This document shows positions 18,191 through 26,616 of a stretch of 56,402 nucleotides of DNA, piece after piece. Origin of the DNA: an uncultured bacterium (GTDB taxonomy: Bacteria; Fidelibacterota; Marinisomatia; Marinisomatales; Marinisomataceae); assembly GCA_943841495.1 (NCBI GenBank), contig CALSYL010000008.1, positions 1 through 56,402 on the forward strand, written 5' to 3'. Below the pieces are notes generated by a model. It saw nothing but the letters and a program-made list of their open reading frames with translations, did not search any database and was not told the origin of the DNA. Both the position numbers and the translations under genes were made by a program. How positions within the stretch are numbered: position 1 is the stretch's first letter; every line of letters begins with the position of its first letter.

Positions 18191-19027
18191 ATGCAAAAAA
18201 ATATCATAATAACTGGCGCAACAGATGGCATAGGATTAGCTGCAGCAAAAGTCATAGCATCAAAAAATTATCGAATCGGTTTAGTTGGAAGGAATCCAGA
18301 AAAAGGAAAAATAGCAATAGAAACTATCCAATCTTTGACTGGCAACGAAAATCTAGATTTTTTGCAATGTGATTTAAGTTCAGTAAAAAATATTAAGCAA
18401 TTGTCAGATGAAATTAAGAGCAGGTATTCAAAAATTGATGTGCTGTTGAATAACGCTGGCGGTGCAAATAAAACAAAACAAATTACATCTGAAGGACTTG
18501 AAAAAACATTTGCAACAAATCAAATGAACTATTTTGTGCTATCTACTGAGTTAATCGATATCATTTCAGAATCCAACGATGGAAGAATTATTAATGTTGC
18601 TTCTAATGCACATATTGGAGCTGAAGTTGATTATGAAAATATTAATTCTGAAAAGAATTTCTCAGCATGGACATCATATTGTGTTTCAAAGTTGATGAAT
18701 ATTATGTTGACATATAAGATGGCTGCAATGCAAGATAAAGTTTGCGTAAATGCGTTGCATCCTGGTTTTGTTGATACCAATATTGCTGGAAATGAAGGAA
18801 ATTTGATAAAATATTTTGTCAAATTTGGCGCGAAACTTTTTGCAAGAACGGTTGACAACGGTGCTGACTCCAGTATTTATCTTTCTACCTCTGAAGATGT
18901 TAAAGGCGTGTCGGGGAAATATTTTTTCAAATGCAGAGAAATTAGCTCTTCAAAAGCTTCATATGTCAAAGATGATTGGGATAGAGTTTGGACTTTGTGT
19001 CAAAAATATAAGGATAGTATTTTATGA
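18191..19027 (+). CDS. Short-chain dehydrogenase/reductase, retinol-dehydrogenase-like
   Basis: NAD(P)-dependent SDR of 278 residues. Cofactor motif TGATDGIG (8-15), NNAGG, INVASNAH and the catalytic Tyr163-x-x-x-Lys167 (SYCVSK) are present. The substitution pattern and the LHPGFVDTNI segment resemble the RDH/WW-oxidoreductase group. AAAAGGAAA precedes the start. It overlaps the thioesterase gene by 4 nt (ATGA). The neighbouring SRD5A-like and thioesterase genes suggest lipid metabolism, but the substrate is unknown. Confidence 0.88.
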   Translation: MQKNIIITGATDGIGLAAAKVIASKNYRIGLVGRNPEKGKIAIETIQSLTGNENLDFLQCDLSSVKNIKQLSDEIKSRYSKIDVLLNNAGGANKTKQITSEGLEKTFATNQMNYFVLSTELIDIISESNDGRIINVASNAHIGAEVDYENINSEKNFSAWTSYCVSKLMNIMLTYKMAAMQDKVCVNALHPGFVDTNIAGNEGNLIKYFVKFGAKLFARTVDNGADSSIYLSTSEDVKGVSGKYFFKCREISSSKASYVKDDWDRVWTLCQKYKDSIL

Positions 19028-19464
19028 CCAAAAAAATTCTTCAAAAAAAAGATTTTGATTTTTTTACATCTGCAAAAACGAGATGGAGAGATGTTGATAC
19101 ACTGGGGCACATTAATCATACTGTGTATTTGAGCATCCTTGAAACTAAGCATAAAGATTTTATTGATCATATTTACGGTCAAACTACATCTGATTTTGGG
19201 TTAAAAAGCACCTCTGCGGGACTTTTAGCTTCGATGGATGTAACGTACATAAAACAAGTACATCATCCTGCAAAGCTTGAAATAGGATGTCGAATTACAA
19301 GAGTAGGAAGTAAAAGCTATGACGTGCATCAATGTATTTTTATTGAAGGTGAAGATGACCCTTCATTTCAAACGATTCATACCTTTGTGATGTTTAATTT
19401 TGTGGAGCAGAAATCAATTCCAGTGCATCAAATTATTATAAACAATTTAAGGGAGTTAGAATGA
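19024..19464 (+). CDS. Acyl-CoA thioesterase, 4HBT hotdog family
   Basis: 146 residues. The hotdog signature TRWRDVDTLGHINHTVYLSILE has the active-site aspartate and Asn/His typical of 4-hydroxybenzoyl-CoA thioesterase-type enzymes, followed by VTYIKQVHHPAKLEIGCRITRVGSKS. It hydrolyses an acyl-CoA thioester; chain specificity is not evident. It overlaps the SDR stop and the yaaA start (4 nt each), giving a tight SDR-thioesterase-yaaA unit. Confidence 0.87.
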   Translation: MTKKILQKKDFDFFTSAKTRWRDVDTLGHINHTVYLSILETKHKDFIDHIYGQTTSDFGLKSTSAGLLASMDVTYIKQVHHPAKLEIGCRITRVGSKSYDVHQCIFIEGEDDPSFQTIHTFVMFNFVEQKSIPVHQIIINNLRELE

Positions 19465-20225
19465 TTACATTATTATCACCATCAAAAAAGTTAAATTTCA
19501 AACATCAAGATGCTGTTTCAGCTTTTACGCAATGCGATTTTATTGAAAGTGCCCAAGAGCTTGTTAATAAAGCCAAGAATTTGACGTCACAAGATTTAAA
19601 GGATTTGATGAAAATCAGTGACTCATTGGCAGATTTAAATAAAGAACGTTTTAATAATTGGTCATTGCCTTTCAATCAAGACAATGCAAAACAAGCTATC
19701 TTAGCTTTTGATGGAGGGGTTTATTCCGGATTGCAAGCAGAAACATTTAGCCAGAATGATTTAGAGTTTGCTCAAGATCATTTACGAATTCTTTCAGGGT
19801 TGTACGGAGTATTAAAACCTTTGGATTTAATTCAACCATATCGACTTGAAATGGGAACAAAATTTGAAAACGCCAAAGGAAAGAATTTGTATGAATTTTG
19901 GACAAACGAAGTGACTAATAATCTTAATAAAAATATTAAAAAACATGAAAATAAGACCATTATAAATTGCTCATCAAATGAATATTTTAATGTCATCGAT
20001 CAGAAGAATCTGGAAGGAAATATATTAAATACAGTATTTAAAGAATATCGAGATGGCGAACTTAAATTTATTTCATTTAATGCAAAGAAAGCTCGAGGTT
20101 TATTAGCAAAATTTGTAATTAATAATAAAATAACAAACAACAATGATTTGAAAGATTTTAATTTAGATAACTATAAATTTGATACATCATTGTCAGATGA
20201 TTCAACATTTGTTTTTACAAGATAA
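19461..20225 (+). CDS. yaaA: Peroxide stress protein YaaA (DUF328/UPF0246)
   Basis: 254 residues beginning MITLLSPSKKLNF, with ILSGLYGVLKPLDLIQPYRLEMGTK and the late KKARGLLAKFVI segment, all hallmarks of YaaA. In E. coli it lowers free iron during hydrogen peroxide stress and binds DNA; here the role is by homology. Coupled by ATGA overlap to the thioesterase. Confidence 0.92.
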   Translation: MITLLSPSKKLNFKHQDAVSAFTQCDFIESAQELVNKAKNLTSQDLKDLMKISDSLADLNKERFNNWSLPFNQDNAKQAILAFDGGVYSGLQAETFSQNDLEFAQDHLRILSGLYGVLKPLDLIQPYRLEMGTKFENAKGKNLYEFWTNEVTNNLNKNIKKHENKTIINCSSNEYFNVIDQKNLEGNILNTVFKEYRDGELKFISFNAKKARGLLAKFVINNKITNNNDLKDFNLDNYKFDTSLSDDSTFVFTR

Positions 20226-20237
20226 ACGGAGAAAATA

Positions 20238-21722
20238 ATGAAAAGAGCATTAATATTACTTTCATTTTTAGCAATTAGCTGTCAGTCTAACTCTGGCGAA
20301 ATGCCAAGACAAGCTGGCCAAGCTTCAAATGAGTTGATGAACGGATTGGAAGCAATGCATCATGTACGATTTGAAGAAGCAAGAGAGTTTTTTAAAGAAG
20401 GAATTAAAAAAGACCCAAACTGTGCTTCTTGTTATTTAAATCTAGGAAATGCTGAGCAAGATAGAGTTCTAAGAAGAGGGTATTTTGAAACAGCTTTAGA
20501 AATATCTAAAAATGGACATCCTGAAACTAAATTGATGCAATCAGCAGTTAATTGGATAAATGGCGAAGGTGGAAGATTTGATGCTTATCCTGATTTATAT
20601 AAAAAATATAAAGGCGATAATTTCTTAGCTGCTGGAGCGTACAGATTTCAGGCATCCAATGAGTTTCCTGATTATGGTGTTGGACTGTTAGAAGAGGCGG
20701 CATCTAGACTGAACAAAGGTCACTTATACAATTTATTAGCTTACTCATATATTAGAAATTTTAATGCACCTGGGAATGATGAGGATGATGAAATGTATGA
20801 AAAGGCATTAGAGTATATTGAAAAATATATAGAATTAAATCCAAATGAAGCTAATGCATACGATTCTTTAGCAGAGTTTTATTTAAATAAAGGTGATTTT
20901 GATACTGCGCTAGAAAACTATCAATTAGCTTTTGAAGTAGATCCAGAATTTGAATGGGCTACAAGAAATCTAGCAGTTGCAAAACATCAGAAAAAAATGG
21001 CAAGCGAAGATGCTTTAATAATGCTATGGTCTAGCGATTCGGAGGATGCTAAAAATTTATTTAATAATGGAATGTGGCAGCTCTACAATCTTGAATGGGA
21101 GCAAGCAAATGATTCATTTACTGCGGCAATTGATATTGATAACAGTTTTGCACTGGCTTATGCAATGCGTGCAAGAGCAAACTTCTTTCTTCAAAATCAG
21201 GGTGAGGTAGAAGAAAACCTAGATATTGCTGTCAGCATGTCTTTAAATGCCTCAGAAGATGAACAGAGAATGATTATGGCTTTAGCAGACGATACTGAAA
21301 ATAGTACAAACACATTTAATAGAGTTGTTGAAGGTTTAGTAAAAAAATATCCTGATAGTTCATTTTTAAGATTTGAAACTATATTTGCTACTATAGATGA
21401 CATTGGGCCTGATGCTGTATTAAGAAATGGTAAAGATTTGTATAGAATGAATCCTAATTTTACTCCTGCATTAAATATAATGGGCTATGCATACTTGCAA
21501 AAAGAAGAGTTTGATAATGCAAAAGAGCTGTTTCAGGAGCAAGTAAGAAGGCAGGCTGGAAAAGCAAATCCTTATGATTCGTTAGGAGATTATTACCTTG
21601 CTATGGAAAATAATGCATTGGCGTTAAGATATTTTGAGCAATCTGCTAAAATGGGATTAAAAGCCAGTGAATCAAAAGTTGATAGTCTTAAGCTTGTAAT
21701 AGAAAAAGAAAATATAAAATAA
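20238..21722 (+). CDS. TPR-repeat lipoprotein
   Basis: 494 residues. Lipobox LAISC puts the lipidated cysteine at residue 15, so this is a membrane-anchored periplasmic or outer-membrane protein. Several tetratricopeptide repeats follow: HHVRFEEAREFFKEGIKKDPNCASCYLNLGNAE early, AYDSLAEFYLNKGDFDTALENYQLAFEVDPEFEWA in the middle, and AYLQKEEFDNAKELF...ANPYDSLGDYYLAMENNALALRYFEQSAKMG at the end. It is probably a scaffold; partners unknown. GGAG lies 8 nt before the ATG. A clear terminator follows. Confidence 0.85.
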   Translation: MKRALILLSFLAISCQSNSGEMPRQAGQASNELMNGLEAMHHVRFEEAREFFKEGIKKDPNCASCYLNLGNAEQDRVLRRGYFETALEISKNGHPETKLMQSAVNWINGEGGRFDAYPDLYKKYKGDNFLAAGAYRFQASNEFPDYGVGLLEEAASRLNKGHLYNLLAYSYIRNFNAPGNDEDDEMYEKALEYIEKYIELNPNEANAYDSLAEFYLNKGDFDTALENYQLAFEVDPEFEWATRNLAVAKHQKKMASEDALIMLWSSDSEDAKNLFNNGMWQLYNLEWEQANDSFTAAIDIDNSFALAYAMRARANFFLQNQGEVEENLDIAVSMSLNASEDEQRMIMALADDTENSTNTFNRVVEGLVKKYPDSSFLRFETIFATIDDIGPDAVLRNGKDLYRMNPNFTPALNIMGYAYLQKEEFDNAKELFQEQVRRQAGKANPYDSLGDYYLAMENNALALRYFEQSAKMGLKASESKVDSLKLVIEKENIK

Positions 21723-21746
21723 ATAGAAGTTTAAATTAAATAAAAC

Positions 21747-21779
21747 GAGCGTAGTGTTATTATAATTCTACGCTCTTTT
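21747..21779 (+). terminator. Rho-independent terminator after TPR lipoprotein
   Basis: An 8-bp stem GAGCGTAG (21747-21754) / CTACGCTC (21768-21775) with a 13-nt AT loop is followed by TTTTG TTTTG. It separates the lipoprotein unit from dnaX. Confidence 0.85.
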
Positions 21780-21818
21780 GTTTTGTATGATTAAATTGTC
21801 GGAAATAAAGGAAATATA

Positions 21819-23372
21819 TTGTCAAATAATTACCAAGTTTTAGCGCTAAAATGGAGACCAAAGCACTTCAATGATGTTGTTGGTCAAGACCATATCACGG
21901 CAACTCTACAGAAAGCATTCGAAAAAAATCGTCTTGCCCAAGCATTTTTATTTGCTGGCCCTAGAGGAGTCGGTAAAACAACTATGGCAAGATTGGTTGC
22001 TATGTCATTAAATGGCTCTGATAAACCGACAACAGAATACGATTTAAATTCAGATTCGATTAAGGATATTATAGAAGGTAGGTCTATGGATGTGATAGAA
22101 ATTGACGGTGCATCAAACAGAGGTATTGATGAAATTAGAGAATTAAGAGAAAATATTAAGTTTATGCCGGTTTCAGGTTCTTATAAGGTTATAATAATTG
22201 ATGAGGTTCATATGCTTACAGTTCAAGCTTTTAACGCATTACTTAAAACGCTTGAAGAGCCACCAAAGCATGTAAAATTTATACTTGCTACCACAGATGT
22301 TCATAAAGTTCCTCAAACAATTATATCAAGATGTCAAAGATTTGATTTTCTTCCGTTAACTAATAAAATTATTTCAGAAAGATTAGAATTTATAGCCAAG
22401 GAAGAATCTCAAAAAATACAACCACAGTCACTTTCATTGATTGCATCAAAGTCGGAGGGAAGTATGAGGGATGCTTTAAGCTATTTAGATCAAGTCTTAG
22501 TACTTGGAGATGATGTTGACTATCAAACAGTGCAAGATCTTTTGGGTGTTGTACCGAACGAGGTTTTATTTAGTTTATCAGATGCTTTACATGAAAAAGA
22601 TGGAAATAAGCTTGTTGATAATCTTGAAATGATTAGAAATAAGGGTTATATAGTAGAAGATTTATTAAAAGATTTAATCATTCACTTTAGAAATCTTTCA
22701 GTTATTAAGTTTAAAAATGGGTTAAAATTAATTGGATTAGAGCCAGAATTAGCTAAAAAATATAGTGAATCTAATTATAATTGGTCTGACAAGGATATTA
22801 TTCGTTTATCAAATAATTTATCAAGCCTTTACGCTACTATTAAGCAATATTCAGATCAATATTTGTTGCTTGAAATGCAATTGATAAAATTGCTACAATT
22901 TGATTCTAGTATTGATATAGAAAATTTTCTGAAAAAGGATTTTAAAAATGATCAGCAACTTGATGATAGCGTGCCAGAAAAGCAGCCTGTAAAAAAAACT
23001 GAAAAAATACAATCTAAGGTTAAAAGAACCGAAAGTATCCAGATTGAACATCTAAAAAGCAATTGGGAGAAGATTCTTAAAATGGTTTCAAAACAAAGAG
23101 GTTCTATTGGCGCTCAACTATCCAGTTGTTTGCTTGGCGAAGTAAAAGATAATGAAATAGAATTGATTTCGTACGATAACTCCGAGTTTAACCAAAAATT
23201 ATTAAATGATGGTTTGCCATTATTGAAGTCTGTAATAGATGAGCAGTTTAGTTCGGATATTGAAATAAAACTATTGATTGATACCAAAGTAGAAAAAATT
23301 GAAAATGAGGAAGATGAACAAGTTGATGAGAATGATATTGTGAATCTTTTTGAAGGAAAGGATATGTTATAA
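21819..23372 (+). CDS. dnaX: DNA polymerase III subunit gamma/tau
   Basis: Clamp-loader ATPase, 517 residues from a TTG start preceded by AAGGAAA. Walker A GPRGVGKT is at residues 47-54, Walker B IIIDEVHML follows, and sensor 1/SRC is ATTDVHKVPQTIISRCQRF. The zinc module normally between Walker A and Walker B (four cysteines) is missing: residues 61-97 contain no Cys. Domain III ends near 375. A lysine-rich linker holds an A8 run whose -1 frame stops at once, giving a 394-residue gamma-like product. The C-terminal domain starting near residue 408 would bind the polymerase in tau. It overlaps ybaB by one base. Confidence 0.95.
   Translation: MSNNYQVLALKWRPKHFNDVVGQDHITATLQKAFEKNRLAQAFLFAGPRGVGKTTMARLVAMSLNGSDKPTTEYDLNSDSIKDIIEGRSMDVIEIDGASNRGIDEIRELRENIKFMPVSGSYKVIIIDEVHMLTVQAFNALLKTLEEPPKHVKFILATTDVHKVPQTIISRCQRFDFLPLTNKIISERLEFIAKEESQKIQPQSLSLIASKSEGSMRDALSYLDQVLVLGDDVDYQTVQDLLGVVPNEVLFSLSDALHEKDGNKLVDNLEMIRNKGYIVEDLLKDLIIHFRNLSVIKFKNGLKLIGLEPELAKKYSESNYNWSDKDIIRLSNNLSSLYATIKQYSDQYLLLEMQLIKLLQFDSSIDIENFLKKDFKNDQQLDDSVPEKQPVKKTEKIQSKVKRTESIQIEHLKSNWEKILKMVSKQRGSIGAQLSSCLLGEVKDNEIELISYDNSEFNQKLLNDGLPLLKSVIDEQFSSDIEIKLLIDTKVEKIENEEDEQVDENDIVNLFEGKDML
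22991..23002 (+). other. A8 slippery run with immediate -1 frame stop in dnaX
   Basis: Eight A (22991-22998) read in frame as V-K-K-T. A -1 shift, or transcriptional insertion of one A, gives Asn then TGA at 23000-23002. A weak 4-bp hairpin (GGTT/AACC) follows at 23018-23030; no strong upstream Shine-Dalgarno stimulator is seen. The layout parallels known dnaX frameshift or slippage sites. Confidence 0.5.
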
Positions 23373-23686
23373 TGTTTGGAAATATGAAAGAGATGTTAAA
23401 ACAAGCTCAAAATATGAAATCTCAAATGAAAAAAATTAAAAAAGAGCTTGAAACTATTGAAGTTGAAGGTGTGTCCGCTAATGGTGCCTGTCGTGTTGTA
23501 ATGACAGCAGATATGAAAACAAAAGAAGTTAAAATTGATGAAACTTTACTTAGTAGCGAGGCCTATGTCATTGAAAATGCTATCAAAGTAGCCGTAAATG
23601 AAGCTTTGGAAGATGCAAAGGATACATCTGCTAAGAAACTTAAAGCAGTTACTGGCGGATTAACAGATGGGTTACCTGGTTTTTAA
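23372..23686 (+). CDS. ybaB: YbaB/EbfC nucleoid-associated protein
   Basis: 104 residues; small DNA-binding dimer. Starts with MFGNMKEMLKQAQNMKSQMKKI and ends KLKAVTGGLTDGLPGF, both typical. It stands in the conserved dnaX-ybaB-recR order, overlapping both neighbours by one base (TAATG). Confidence 0.95.
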   Translation: MFGNMKEMLKQAQNMKSQMKKIKKELETIEVEGVSANGACRVVMTADMKTKEVKIDETLLSSEAYVIENAIKVAVNEALEDAKDTSAKKLKAVTGGLTDGLPGF

Positions 23687-24309
23687 TGGCTAACGCACCA
23701 AGATATATAGAAGAATTAATTGAGTCTTTAATGCAGTTCCCTGGAGTAGGAAGAAAGGGAGCAGAAAGAATAGCATATTTTATTATTCGCTCTGAAAAAA
23801 CTGTTGGTAAAAATTTAATTCAAGCTCTTGATAATGTAAACGATATGCTTGGAAATTGCTCAAGTTGTGGAATGGTTTTTTTAAATGAAGAGGTAGATAC
23901 CAATAGTATGGGAACTAAGGATTGTAGTTGTAGATCAGATAGAAATTCTGAATATATTTGTGTTGTAGAAAATGTTGAAGATGCCATTAAAATTGAAAAT
24001 ACAAATAGTTATGATGGATTATTTCATGTATTAGGAGGAGCAATATCTCCCTTGGATGGTATCGGTCCATCTGATTTATCCATAGACAAACTTTTAGAAA
24101 GATTGAATTCAGATATAAAAGAAATTATAATTGCTACAAATCCAAGTACTTCTGGAAATGCAACAGCTCTATATCTTGAAAAAATACTTAAAGATAAAGA
24201 AGTTAAAATTTCTAGACTAGCAGTTGGATTACCGGTTGGTAGTAATTTAGAATACATAGACGATAAAACAATATCAACTGCTATAGCGGGAAGGGTAAAG
24301 TTAAATTGA
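23686..24309 (+). CDS. recR: Recombination protein RecR
   Basis: RecFOR-pathway DNA clamp, 207 residues. HhH region PGVGRKGAERIAYFII near the start, zinc finger region (NCSSCGMVF...KDCSCRSDRN, residues ~58-87) and a Toprim domain (ICVVENVEDAI, ...ATNPSTSGNATALYL). The second cysteine pair is C-x-C instead of the usual C-x2-C and the spacer between pairs is long, so zinc binding may differ. It overlaps ybaB and pgsA. Confidence 0.94.
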   Translation: MANAPRYIEELIESLMQFPGVGRKGAERIAYFIIRSEKTVGKNLIQALDNVNDMLGNCSSCGMVFLNEEVDTNSMGTKDCSCRSDRNSEYICVVENVEDAIKIENTNSYDGLFHVLGGAISPLDGIGPSDLSIDKLLERLNSDIKEIIIATNPSTSGNATALYLEKILKDKEVKISRLAVGLPVGSNLEYIDDKTISTAIAGRVKLN

Positions 24310-24809
24310 AACTTTTCCTAAATATTCTGACTTACTCAAGAATTATCTTAACTCCTTTGATAATTTATCTAATACTTCAGGATAATTTTTTACTGGCCGG
24401 TCTTATATTTGGATATTGTAGTATAAGTGATGTCGCAGATGGTAAAATTGCTAGAAAATTTAAATTAGTCTCGGAGCACGGGAATTACATGGATCCATTG
24501 GCTGATAAGGTTTTAATGATTGGAACATTATCTGCATTTCTTTATTTAGATGTTATTGCGCTGTGGGCATTTTCAATTATTGTTGGTAGAGATATTATTA
24601 TAACCTTTTATAGAAATTATTTACTAGCCAAAAATAAACCTCTGCAAACTTCGCAGTATGGAAAATTTAAAACGGTATTTCAGCATATTATGGTTCTAAT
24701 TATTCTTCTAGCCGATCCAGCGCAAAACCTAGTAGATATTTTAGTTGCAATAAATGCGCTTTATGCCGCATCAACAGGAATACATTACTTTGCTAAGAAT
24801 GGATTTTAG
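24306..24809 (+). CDS. pgsA: CDP-diacylglycerol--glycerol-3-phosphate 3-phosphatidyltransferase
   Basis: First committed enzyme of phosphatidylglycerol synthesis, a membrane CDP-alcohol phosphotransferase of 167 residues. The full motif D-x2-D-G-x2-A-R-x8-G-x3-D-x3-D is present in SDVADGKIARK...GNYMDPLADK. The TTG start overlaps the recR stop by 4 nt. Next to pgpA, giving two consecutive pathway steps. Confidence 0.93.
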   Translation: MKLFLNILTYSRIILTPLIIYLILQDNFLLAGLIFGYCSISDVADGKIARKFKLVSEHGNYMDPLADKVLMIGTLSAFLYLDVIALWAFSIIVGRDIIITFYRNYLLAKNKPLQTSQYGKFKTVFQHIMVLIILLADPAQNLVDILVAINALYAASTGIHYFAKNGF

Positions 24810-25317
24810 TAGAAGTTTTAATATACAGCTGGCAACTCTTTTTGGGTTGGGTAGAATACCTGGTGGAGGTACATGGGCTTCACTGTTTGTTTTGCTCATT
24901 GCTTTGTATGAACAAAGCGCAGAAACTGCTTCGTTTTTAGCTTTCTTTACCTTGATAATTGGTCCAAGGGCTTATGATAAATTAATCGTTGAATCAAAAT
25001 CTGAAGATCCAAAGGAGTATGTTTTAGATGAAGTTATAGGAATGGGAATAGCTATATCTGGTGTTAATATTTTCAATAATTTCTATGGACAGTTTCAGTT
25101 TGATATCAATTTTCTTTCCGATATTAGTATATTATATATTTTAACATTTATCATTTTTCGTTTTTTTGATATATCGAAAATTGGTCCAGTTGGCTGGGTT
25201 GAAAATAATCCTACTGAAAAACCATATTTGAAAGTTATAGGGGACGATATTATGGCCTCAATTCTATCCATAGTAGTTGTAATAATAATTTTAAGTATTA
25301 AGTTATGGATAGTATGA
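24799..25317 (+). CDS. pgpA: Phosphatidylglycerophosphatase A
   Basis: Dephosphorylates phosphatidylglycerol phosphate to phosphatidylglycerol, following PgsA. 172 residues from the ATG at 24799 (MDFSRSFNIQLATLFGLGRIPGGGTWASL); an upstream in-frame start would overlap pgsA further and is less likely. VLDEVIGMGIA holds the acidic metal residues and FRFFDISKIGPVGWVEN is typical. Several hydrophobic helices. Overlaps pgsA by 11 nt and cinA by 4 nt. Confidence 0.9.
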   Translation: MDFSRSFNIQLATLFGLGRIPGGGTWASLFVLLIALYEQSAETASFLAFFTLIIGPRAYDKLIVESKSEDPKEYVLDEVIGMGIAISGVNIFNNFYGQFQFDINFLSDISILYILTFIIFRFFDISKIGPVGWVENNPTEKPYLKVIGDDIMASILSIVVVIIILSIKLWIV

Positions 25318-26594
25318 AAATAGGTATTATAACAATTGGTAATGAACTTTTAAGCGGATTTACCTTAGATCGCAATGCAGCATGGATAGGTCAACAATTA
25401 CTATCTGCAGGAATGAAAGTTGATGTTCACCATACAATTCCAGACAACTTTGTTGATATCTGTGATACACTTGAGTATCAATGGAAAGAATGGGAATGTG
25501 ATCATATTATTGTAACTGGAGGGCTAGGGCCTACTATTGATGATATTACAGTTTCTGCGTTTATTGAATATTTTGAAGATTCTGACGAATTTGATAGAGA
25601 GTATTGGGAAAAACTATCCGCAAGATTTAAAAAATTAAATTTCAAAATGCCTAATTTGAATAAAAATCAGGCTTTTAAAATAAAAAAAGGAAACATGATT
25701 CCAAATAATGTTGGATCTGCTAGAGGACTTCATTATACAAAAGAACACGCATCCTTTTTTAAGGGAGCAAAAGCAATGATGAGGGGTGATTCAAAAAAAG
25801 TTAATTTTTTTGCAATGCCCGGAGTGCCCAAAGAAATGAAATCCATGTTTAGGGATTATGTCCTTCCGGAAATAGAGAAAACTAATACCAACAAAGTAGT
25901 ATGTAAGAGTATAAGAACAACAGGAGTTCCTGAATCAATCCTTCAAGAAAAAATTACCGATTTGATTGAAAATTATAAAGAGCAATGTGATATAGCTTTT
26001 TTGCCCCATAGAATGCTTGGTGTAGATATTAGGTTAACTTCAGGTGACATTCAGCTTTTAAATTCTTTGTTAGATCAAATAGTTGAAAGAGTTGGTAAGT
26101 ATGTTTATGGGTTTGACAGCGATAAGCTTGAAGATGTCATTGCAAACTTATTTATTAAAAATAAACTTACCGTAAGCACTGCAGAATCTTGTACTGCTGG
26201 TATGCTTGCTGCAAGGCTTACAGATATTGCTGGAAGTTCTAAATATTTTAAAGGCGGTTCAGTATGTTATAGCAATGAATTAAAAATCAATGATGTTGGA
26301 GTTGATAAAGATTTAATAGATAGATATGGCGCTGTTAGCGAGGAGGTTGCTGGATCATTAGCTTCAAATATTGCTAAAAAAAATAATACTGATATTGGAA
26401 TTGGTATTACAGGAATTGCCGGACCGGATGGTGGAACAGAAAAAAAACCTGTTGGTTTAGTATTTGTTGGAATATTTTATCAAAATAATTTATATATTAA
26501 GAAGTATAATTTAACACCCAACAGAAGCACCAATCGCGAGCTTACTGTTATATTGTGTCTTAATGAAGTACGAAAAATTTTAAAAAAATCATAA
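25314..26594 (+). CDS. cinA: CinA, nicotinamide-nucleotide amidohydrolase / competence-damage protein
   Basis: Two-domain protein: N-terminal MoCF-like COG1058 domain (IGIITIGNELLSG, TGGLGPTIDDIT, FAMPGVPKEM) and C-terminal COG1546 deamidase (VSTAESCTAGMLAARLTDIAGSS, GITGIAGPDGG). It takes part in pyridine nucleotide salvage and is often next to recA, as here. The start at 25314 forms an ATGA overlap with pgpA; an ATG 9 nt upstream is possible. recA follows after 22 nt. Confidence 0.93.
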   Translation: MKIGIITIGNELLSGFTLDRNAAWIGQQLLSAGMKVDVHHTIPDNFVDICDTLEYQWKEWECDHIIVTGGLGPTIDDITVSAFIEYFEDSDEFDREYWEKLSARFKKLNFKMPNLNKNQAFKIKKGNMIPNNVGSARGLHYTKEHASFFKGAKAMMRGDSKKVNFFAMPGVPKEMKSMFRDYVLPEIEKTNTNKVVCKSIRTTGVPESILQEKITDLIENYKEQCDIAFLPHRMLGVDIRLTSGDIQLLNSLLDQIVERVGKYVYGFDSDKLEDVIANLFIKNKLTVSTAESCTAGMLAARLTDIAGSSKYFKGGSVCYSNELKINDVGVDKDLIDRYGAVSEEVAGSLASNIAKKNNTDIGIGITGIAGPDGGTEKKPVGLVFVGIFYQNNLYIKKYNLTPNRSTNRELTVILCLNEVRKILKKS

Positions 26595-26616
26595 ATAGTT
26601 TAAAGGATAGTTACAT

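Noticed and set aside
26595-26616. SOS box in front of recA
   Set aside because: The 22-nt cinA-recA gap has no inverted repeat.
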